Of a stretch of DNA of 5,328 bases, positions 1 through 4,550 are shown piece by piece (positions within the stretch are counted from its first letter, which is position 1; every line of letters begins with the position of its first letter). The stretch spans positions 1-5,328 of the forward strand of contig JACDBE010000279.1 in NCBI GenBank assembly GCA_013695075.1, given 5' to 3'. The notes beneath the pieces were generated by a model. That model ran no database searches. It saw only the letters and a list, made by a program, of their open reading frames with translations, and was not told where the DNA came from. The position numbers were made by a program, and so were the translations under genes. The DNA comes from Acidimicrobiia bacterium. Lineage in GTDB: Bacteria; Actinomycetota; Acidimicrobiia; Spongiisociales; UBA5794.

Positions 1-5
1 GCGGC

Positions 6-71
6 CCGCCCTGCTTTGTCGGGCGGTCCGGCACAGCCGCCCCGCCCGAACCGAGGGGGCCGGGACAAAGC
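6..71. other. GC-rich inverted-repeat region upstream of pyk
   Basis: GCTTTGTC at 13-20 is the exact reverse complement of GACAAAGC at 64-71. Inside and beside this pair, GGGCGG (21-26) can pair with any of three CCGCCC copies, at 6-11, 37-42 and 42-47. The stretch could therefore fold into an outer 8-bp stem enclosing a smaller hairpin, or into competing hairpins. There is no T-run after any stem. It could be a U-less terminator of a gene to the left or part of a leader. No open frame here looks like a protein. The repeats are seen directly; the function is unknown. Confidence 0.35.
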
Positions 72-123
72 CCACCCCTCGGGCACCCGACTGTCGGCTC
101 TCGAGCTGACGCCTCATCGCGGA

Positions 124-150
124 GCGGTTGGAGGCCCCAGCCCCAACCGC
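124..150. repeat. Inverted repeat (8-bp arms) upstream of pyk
   Basis: GCGGTTGG at 124-131 and CCAACCGC at 143-150 are perfect reverse complements around an 11-nt loop. The element ends two bases before the 24-bp palindrome at 152-175, so two hairpins stand in tandem just before the pyk start. It could be a leader hairpin, half of a tandem terminator, or an operator. No T-tract follows. Confidence 0.5.
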
Positions 151-151
151 C

Positions 152-175
152 GGAGCTGCGCTATAGCGCAGCTCC
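152..175. promoter_or_regulatory. Perfect 24-bp palindrome abutting the pyk start
   Basis: The left half GGAGCTGCGCTA (152-163) is followed without spacer by its exact reverse complement TAGCGCAGCTCC (164-175). One base then precedes the ATG at 177. As RNA it would give a 10-bp stem closed by a UAUA loop. As DNA it is a symmetrical site of the kind bound by dimeric regulators, with TATAGC at its centre on both strands. On the plus strand that hexamer (162-167) would place a transcription start near 174, almost leaderless for pyk. The symmetry is certain. Whether it is an operator, a promoter, a terminator or a translational hairpin is open. Confidence 0.6.
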
Positions 176-176
176 T

Positions 177-1622
177 ATGCTCGCCGTCGTGAAGCGCAAG
201 ACCAAGATCATCGCCACCCTCGGACCCGCCGTGGCCTCCTATGAGGCGGTGCGGGACCTGGTCGCCGCCGGGATGAACGTTGCCAGGCTCAACTTCTCCC
301 ACGGGGGGCACAGCACCCACGAGCAGTTCTTCACCTGGGTACGCCGGGCCGGCGAGGAGCTCGAAGAGCCGGTGGCGGTGCTCCAGGACATCCAGGGCCC
401 CAAGCTGCGCGTGGGCACCTTCCCCGGTGGCGCCATCCACGTCGGTGCCGGCGAGGAGGTCACCCTGATCCCGGAACATGGTGAGGGCAGCGAAACCCGG
501 ATCCCGGTGGCCTATCTGGCCGAGGCGGATCTGGACGAGGGCGACTCGGTGCTGATGTCCGACGGGCTGGTCGGCTTCGAGGTGCTGCGTCGCCGCGGCT
601 CGGACGTGGTGGTCCGCTGTACCCAGGGTGGTGAGCTGAGCGACCACAAGGGCGTGGCCTTTCCCGGGACCAGACTCAGCGTCCCCGCCATCACCGCCAA
701 GGACGAGGAGGATCTGGCCTTCGGGGAATCGCTCGGGGTCGACCTGATCGCGGCGTCCTTCGTATCGTCGGGCGCCGACATTCGCCGCATCCACCGTTTG
801 GTGGCGGGGACCCCGGTCATCGCCAAGATCGAGAGCGCCGTTGGCTACGCGCACCTGGAGGAGATCCTGGCCGAGGCGCACGGCTGCATGGTGGCCAGAG
901 GAGATCTCGGTGTCGAGCTGTCGATGGAGAGCGTCCCCTCCGCCCAGAAGGACATCCTGGCGCGCACCAACGCCAAGGCACGGGTGTCGATCACCGCCAC
1001 CGAGATGCTGGAATCGATGACCCATTCACCCCGACCCACCCGGGCCGAGGTCACCGACGTGTCGACCGCCGTGCTCGATGGCACCGATGCGGTGATGCTG
1101 TCCGCCGAGACGGCCGTCGGGCAGTACCCGGTGCGGGCGGTGCAGATGATGGACCGCATCTGCCGGGAGGCGGAGCGCAGCCCGGACTACGGCCGCGGGC
1201 CCGAGATCCATTTCCTCGAGGACCGGGCCCGGTTCGCCTCCGCCACCGCGCAGGCCTGTGTCGACGCCGCCAACAACCTCGGGCTGGAGGCCATCGTCGC
1301 CTTTACCGAAAGCGGTTCGACGGCCCGGCTGATATCGAAGTACCGGCCCAAGGCCGACATCTTCGCCTACACCCCCCACGAGCGGACCTACCGTCGGATG
1401 GCGCTGTACGCCGGGGTGACCCCGCTGCCCTTCCGGCCGGTCGACTCCACCGACCTCATGATCAACTACGCCGAGCAGAACCTGGTGGCGTCGGGGATCC
1501 TGCAACCTGGCGACGGTGCGGTGATGGCGGCAGGGATCCCCCCCAATCAGAGCGCCTCCACCAACCTGATGAAGCTGCACACCGTCGGCGAAACCGTGAT
1601 CGGGATCCCCAGCGGCGACTGA
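177..1622 (+). CDS. pyk: Pyruvate kinase
   Basis: Catalyses the last step of glycolysis in the cytoplasm: phosphoenolpyruvate plus ADP to pyruvate plus ATP. The 481-residue product has the usual length and order. The A domain (residues 6-77 and about 167-335) is a TIM barrel, the lid B domain spans about 78-166, and the C domain about 348-481. Visible motifs are RLNFSHG (37-43), the catalytic Lys217 with metal-binding Glu219 in AKIES, MVARGDLGVE (238-247), TATEMLESM (273-281), PRPTRAE (285-291) and DGTDAVMLS (301-309). The C domain has TESGSTARLISKYRP (377-391), and no phosphotransfer domain is fused after it. QGPKLR (73-78) has Lys where K+-dependent enzymes have Glu. ATG 177 is used, but GTG 189 would give the commoner N-terminus MKRKTKIIATLGPA. 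Neither start has a Shine-Dalgarno. The assignment is very secure; the exact start is not. Confidence 0.97.
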   Translation: MLAVVKRKTKIIATLGPAVASYEAVRDLVAAGMNVARLNFSHGGHSTHEQFFTWVRRAGEELEEPVAVLQDIQGPKLRVGTFPGGAIHVGAGEEVTLIPEHGEGSETRIPVAYLAEADLDEGDSVLMSDGLVGFEVLRRRGSDVVVRCTQGGELSDHKGVAFPGTRLSVPAITAKDEEDLAFGESLGVDLIAASFVSSGADIRRIHRLVAGTPVIAKIESAVGYAHLEEILAEAHGCMVARGDLGVELSMESVPSAQKDILARTNAKARVSITATEMLESMTHSPRPTRAEVTDVSTAVLDGTDAVMLSAETAVGQYPVRAVQMMDRICREAERSPDYGRGPEIHFLEDRARFASATAQACVDAANNLGLEAIVAFTESGSTARLISKYRPKADIFAYTPHERTYRRMALYAGVTPLPFRPVDSTDLMINYAEQNLVASGILQPGDGAVMAAGIPPNQSASTNLMKLHTVGETVIGIPSGD

Positions 1623-1623
1623 C

Positions 1624-1643
1624 CCGGGGAGGTACCCCCTCGG
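1624..1643 (+). terminator. Possible hairpin after pyk
   Basis: Directly after the pyk stop, CCGGGG (1624-1629) can pair with CCCTCGG-side bases 1638-1643, giving six pairs including one G-U around an 8-nt loop. No T-run follows, so termination would have to be U-independent, or the hairpin may only protect or attenuate the transcript. This is weak, because GC-rich spacers often fold by chance. Confidence 0.25.
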
Positions 1644-1647
1644 ACGC

Positions 1648-1677
1648 TACCATCGGCGCCCGCGCCTGAGGGGAGGA
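1648..1677 (+). promoter_or_regulatory. Possible -10 box and strong ribosome-binding site before the Nfu_N-like gene
   Basis: TACCAT (1648-1653) fits the actinobacterial TANNNT -10 pattern and would start a transcript near 1660 with a leader of about 22 nt. No clear -35 is seen. GGAGG (1672-1676), within the purine run 1669-1678, lies 5 nt before the ATG at 1682 and is the best Shine-Dalgarno in the window. The ribosome-binding site is convincing; the promoter is tentative, since read-through from pyk is equally possible. Confidence 0.4.
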
Positions 1678-1681
1678 AGCG

Positions 1682-2029
1682 ATGGGTCAGCCGATCGAGG
1701 TCACCGTCACCAACGCCGACGACGTGCTGCTCATCGATACCGACCGCAGCATCACCGGTCAGGATGGCGCTGCGTACGCATCGGCCGCCGCCGCCAATGC
1801 CGACGCACGGTTCCCCGGCGTCCTCGCCTCCCGGCTGTTCGCCTCCGATCCGGCCATCGACCACGTCTTCGTGGCGTCCAATCACGTGGTGGTGCGCCGC
1901 CTCGGCGGCTGGGACGACCAGGGCGCCCAGTCGGCGGCATCAATCGTGGAGGACTTCTTCCTGTTCTATCGCCAGGATGGCTCCCCCCAACAAGGTGCCC
2001 CCGCAACTGCGAAATCAACTGCGAAATGA
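1682..2029 (+). CDS. Small protein resembling a lone Nfu/NifU N-terminal domain
   Basis: A 115-residue soluble protein without signal peptide or membrane segment. Residues about 5-97 follow the pattern of the Nfu N-terminal domain (Nfu_N): a strand with IDTDRSIT, a stretch ending in VLASRLFASDPAIDHVFVASNHVVVRR (46-72), then a Trp-containing helix near GWDDQGAQSAASIVEDFF. In that family the segment 'spLA..LF.i.gV..Vf....' is diagnostic. The NifU-type C-terminal domain with its CxxC cluster site is absent, and the protein has no cysteine at all, so it cannot itself hold an Fe-S cluster as a scaffold. The tail (about 98-115) is low complexity, Gln/Ala/Pro/Lys-rich, and ends in a duplicated TAK. 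The start is fixed by a strong Shine-Dalgarno. VOC follows 9 bp later. Family match is by eye; function is unknown. Confidence 0.6.
   Translation: MGQPIEVTVTNADDVLLIDTDRSITGQDGAAYASAAAANADARFPGVLASRLFASDPAIDHVFVASNHVVVRRLGGWDDQGAQSAASIVEDFFLFYRQDGSPQQGAPATAKSTAK
2004..2027 (+). repeat. 12-bp perfect tandem duplication at a gene end
   Basis: CAACTGCGAAAT occurs twice back to back, at 2004-2015 and 2016-2027. The second copy supplies the T of the TGA stop codon of the Nfu_N-like gene. The duplication encodes the repeated TAK in the C-terminal tail (TAKSTAK). The 12-bp unit keeps the frame, so it only lengthens the tail by four residues. Confidence 0.85.
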
Positions 2030-2031
2030 GG
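2028..2031 (+). promoter_or_regulatory. Ribosome-binding site of the VOC gene overlapping the upstream stop
   Basis: GAGG at 2028-2031 overlaps the TGA stop (2027-2029) of the preceding gene and lies 7 nt before the GTG start at 2039. This supports the GTG start and suggests translational coupling of the two genes. Confidence 0.6.
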
Positions 2032-2038
2032 TTCGGAA

Positions 2039-2422
2039 GTGGATCCATGGCCGACCGGTATCGGTGCCATCACGCTGTTCGTCGAGGACCTTGATGCCGC
2101 CAAGCGGTTCTATGGCGAGGTCTTCGGGGTGCGGGTGAAGTTCGAGGACGGCGACTCGGCGGCCTACGACTTCGGGACGACGACAGTCAACCTGCTGAAG
2201 ACAACGGCAGCTCCGGAGCTCGTCGAGCCGGCGCTGGTGGCAGCTCCCGAAGCGGGGTCCCGCTTCCAGCTCACCATCGAGGTGGACGATGTCGATGCGG
2301 TGTGCGGCGCGCTGGTCGCCGGCGGGGTGGAGTTGTTGAACGGCCCCGTGGACCGGCCCTGGGGTATCCGGACCGCCAGCTTCCGCGATCCAGCCGGCCA
2401 CATCTGGGAGATCGCCCGGTAG
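2039..2422 (+). CDS. VOC family protein (glyoxalase/bleomycin-resistance fold)
   Basis: A 127-residue protein, the usual size for one VOC chain, built of two beta-alpha-beta-beta-beta modules (about 7-55 and 75-126). It shows the family marks ITLFVEDLDAAKRFYGEVFG (11-30), TIEVDDVDAV (79-88) and WGIRTASFRDPAGHIWEI (108-125). Members include glyoxalase I, ring-cleaving dioxygenases, epimerases and antibiotic-binding proteins, so the fold alone does not give the substrate. The metal-binding positions are mostly lost: Ala10 sits where the first His usually stands, Asn51 and Gln77 replace the next ligands, and only Glu124 remains. A metal-free binding protein is therefore more likely than a lyase. 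The GTG start is chosen for its Shine-Dalgarno. It is probably cotranscribed with the small gene 9 bp upstream and ends 2 bp from a convergent gene. Confidence 0.9.
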   Translation: MDPWPTGIGAITLFVEDLDAAKRFYGEVFGVRVKFEDGDSAAYDFGTTTVNLLKTTAAPELVEPALVAAPEAGSRFQLTIEVDDVDAVCGALVAGGVELLNGPVDRPWGIRTASFRDPAGHIWEIAR

Positions 2423-2424
2423 CG

Positions 2425-4527
2425 TTACGGGGCGGCCGTGGTGGTGGTTGTCTCGGGTGGCGGGGTGGTGGTGGTGGTGGTCGTGGGATGGGCGGTATAG
2501 ACGCCGACCGTCACCGTTATGGCGGTGCCCCGGGCGACGTACGCCCCCGGTGCCGTGCTCTGCGACTGCACCAATCCGTCCTGGCTGGCGCTGCCCACTG
2601 TCACCCCACCGCCGTCATCGATGGTCAGCCCGGCGTCCTCCAGGCGGGCCTGCGCCTCCTCGAAGGTGAGCCCGACAACGCTGGGCACCTGCACCGGGCA
2701 GGCAGATGTGGCCCCGGGCATATTGCACGGATGGACCCGGATGATGGTGGGGCGAGCCAGGTAGCGGTGGGTCCATGTCTGGATGGTGGTGGAGTTGTCG
2801 GAGTGGGTGATGGTGCGGGTGACGTCCACCGTCCATCCCTCCGAACCGGAGTCGGCCACGATCTCGCTACCGGGTCTGACCCCGGAGTCCGCCTCGTATC
2901 GGGTGGTTGGCTCGGTGAAGTCGCGTCGTTCGGAGAGGGCGGAGCTGCAGTCTCGGCCGCCGTTGTTGCCGTAGAAGGCCACGGTGACCGCATTGTCGGA
3001 GGCGTACGACTTCACCAGGATGAGGGCATTGGAGTCGTTGCGGAAGCGCAGGTCGGGGACCGGCCACGAGATCGTCGCCTCCCGACCCTCGGGGTAGCGG
3101 GTGAAGTAGAAGCTGTGCGGGGTGTGGGTAACGTCCTCGTAGCAGCCGAAGAACACCGCATTGAAGAAGGTGGTGGCGTACTGGCTCACCCCGCCACCGA
3201 CATCGTCGACGATCTCGCCCTCCAGGATCATGGGAGCCTCCACATAGCCCTTCTCCTCGGTGCGGCGTCCGGCGGCATCGTTGAGCGAAAAGGTCTCCCA
3301 GGGCCACACGATGGTGTTGTTGATGTCGGCGGCGATGGTCTTGATGTTGGTCACCCGGGGCTGGCAGCAGGCGTACTCGGTGGTGAATGAGCTCATCAGC
3401 TCGATGGGCTCCATGGCCCTGGCCTCGGCGTTGGTGAAGTCAGGTCGATCACCGGGGGCGAAGGGGAACGGACCCCGGTCGGGCCCACCGGACACCTCGG
3501 CCAGCGTCTGGGCCACCATCGCCGCGTCGAGCACGGTGCCCCGCCGCCCCTCCCGCAACGTCACCGAGCCGTCGGACAGGACCAGGAAGGCGGCGTCCCG
3601 TGGCGGGTGCTCGATCTCGTCCCGGCGAGGCTCGAGGAAGCCGAGCAGCGACTCCTCGTCGAATCCCACCTCGACCCGCGCCGGGTCATCCGGGGGGACG
3701 GTGGAGGTCAGCATTGCACCGAGGGCGGGTCGATCGAACTCGACGACCAGCTCGGGGTCCTCGGCGCTGAGGGTCACCGGGCCATCGATCATCCTGGTGC
3801 CCTCGGCTACGGCAGCGTCCACAGCGGCCCGGGTGACCCGGGGGATGAGGGCGGCGGTTGGGATGACCTGCCGGGTGCGGTCGACCACCACCAAGGAGGC
3901 GGCCACCAGCCGTCGCGCTACCGGTCGGTCAAGACCGAGGCCCTTCACCGGGTACTCCGGCTCGACCACGCCATCCACTACCCGGATCCCGCCCTGATTG
4001 GCGGGCTGCCCGATGGCGACTTCCTCCCATGAGGTGAAGACGCCCTCGAGCGCCTCGGCGTCCCAGGTGATCTCGGTGGGAACCTCGACGGTGGTGGAGA
4101 AGGAGCGCACCCACAGCGCAAACCGGTCGAAGAAGCCGCCACCGCGGCGGGCGGTCTGTGCCCTGGCCACCGCCGACTCCTCGTCCAAGGCCAGGCCGAG
4201 CAGCCCCGGATCGAGGTCCAGGTCAGTGTCCAGCACCCGAAACGGCGCCGGGGTCTGCCGCAGGGTGCGCTCCTGCGACCGCAGCGCCTCCAGGGCGTCG
4301 TCGGGGCTGAGTCCGCCGATATGCACCCCGGCGGCGGCCACGTTGGGGGCGATCTCGCCGCTGTTAAGGGCATCCGCCACCGCAAAGATCCCCAAGGGGA
4401 GGAGCAAAAGGGCGGCGATGACGGCGCCAGGCAACGCCAGGCGGAAGTGACGGTTCATGAGGGAGGATGGGTCGAGGGAGGAGGCCCGGGGGGCCGATTC
4501 TACCCGGAGGTCATCAAGATCTGTCAT
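2425..4527 (-). CDS. VanW-family cell-envelope protein with PG_binding_4 and PASTA domains
   Basis: A 700-residue, probably membrane-anchored envelope protein. In order: a short cytoplasmic N-terminus, a membrane segment (about 29-52), and two PG_binding_4-like regions (about 60-165, with VHIGGLSPDDALEAL; and about 235-345). The VanW domain (about 378-508) has SSFTTEYACCQPRVTNI, ETFSLNDAAGRRTEEKGY and GGGVSQYATTFFNAVFF. A PASTA domain follows (about 612-676, VPSVVGLTFEEAQARLEDAGL), then a Thr/Pro tail (677-700). PASTA and PG_binding_4 suggest contact with peptidoglycan or its precursors; the activity of VanW is not established. GGGVSQ has Ser where many VanW domains have Cys. Cys387/388, 462, 527, 601 and 610 lie outside the membrane and may form disulphides. 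ATG 4527 is preferred to GTG 4566, which would overlap the divergent nuclease gene. No Shine-Dalgarno is present, which fits a leaderless start. Confidence 0.94.
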   Translation of the reverse strand: MTDLDDLRVESAPRASSLDPSSLMNRHFRLALPGAVIAALLLLPLGIFAVADALNSGEIAPNVAAAGVHIGGLSPDDALEALRSQERTLRQTPAPFRVLDTDLDLDPGLLGLALDEESAVARAQTARRGGGFFDRFALWVRSFSTTVEVPTEITWDAEALEGVFTSWEEVAIGQPANQGGIRVVDGVVEPEYPVKGLGLDRPVARRLVAASLVVVDRTRQVIPTAALIPRVTRAAVDAAVAEGTRMIDGPVTLSAEDPELVVEFDRPALGAMLTSTVPPDDPARVEVGFDEESLLGFLEPRRDEIEHPPRDAAFLVLSDGSVTLREGRRGTVLDAAMVAQTLAEVSGGPDRGPFPFAPGDRPDFTNAEARAMEPIELMSSFTTEYACCQPRVTNIKTIAADINNTIVWPWETFSLNDAAGRRTEEKGYVEAPMILEGEIVDDVGGGVSQYATTFFNAVFFGCYEDVTHTPHSFYFTRYPEGREATISWPVPDLRFRNDSNALILVKSYASDNAVTVAFYGNNGGRDCSSALSERRDFTEPTTRYEADSGVRPGSEIVADSGSEGWTVDVTRTITHSDNSTTIQTWTHRYLARPTIIRVHPCNMPGATSACPVQVPSVVGLTFEEAQARLEDAGLTIDDGGGVTVGSASQDGLVQSQSTAPGAYVARGTAITVTVGVYTAHPTTTTTTTPPPETTTTTAAP
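2437..2484 (-). repeat. GGT/ACC trinucleotide repeat encoding a Thr/Pro tail
   Basis: The plus strand carries (GGT)6 at 2464-2481 and (GGT)3 at 2440-2448, separated by proline and glutamate codons. Read on the minus strand, these give runs of seven and five threonines at the C-terminus of the VanW protein. Slippage here would change the tail length without shifting the frame. Thr/Pro-rich surface tails are common in actinobacterial exported proteins and can be O-glycosylated; that role here is an inference. Confidence 0.8.
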
Positions 4528-4550
4528 ATCTGGGTTGTACGCTCGGCATC
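4528..4550. promoter_or_regulatory. Overlapping divergent leaderless promoters (VanW gene / nuclease gene)
   Basis: Only 23 bp separate the two divergent start codons. On the plus strand TACGCT (4538-4543) fits the TANNNT -10 pattern and lies 7 nt before the GTG at 4551, the right distance for transcription to start at the start codon. On the minus strand TACAAC (4539-4534) lies 6 nt before the ATG at 4527. The two hexamers share bases 4538-4539. Neither gene has a Shine-Dalgarno, which fits leaderless translation. No good -35 is seen on either strand. The positions are read directly; promoter activity is inferred. Confidence 0.5.

Noticed and set aside
114..1025. Long minus-strand open frame (303 codons) opposite pyk
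   Set aside because: It lies antisense to a certain pyruvate kinase, its product is His/Gly/Asp-rich with no family motif, and long antisense frames are expected in high-GC genes.
2302..3390. Long plus-strand open frame (362 codons) opposite the VanW gene
   Set aside because: The product is Gly/Arg-rich without recognisable domains and overlaps both the VOC gene and the well-supported VanW and PASTA domains.
2425..4527. Vancomycin resistance from the VanW domain
   Set aside because: VanW domains are widespread outside resistance clusters, and no vanHAX, vanRS or ligase gene is in the window.
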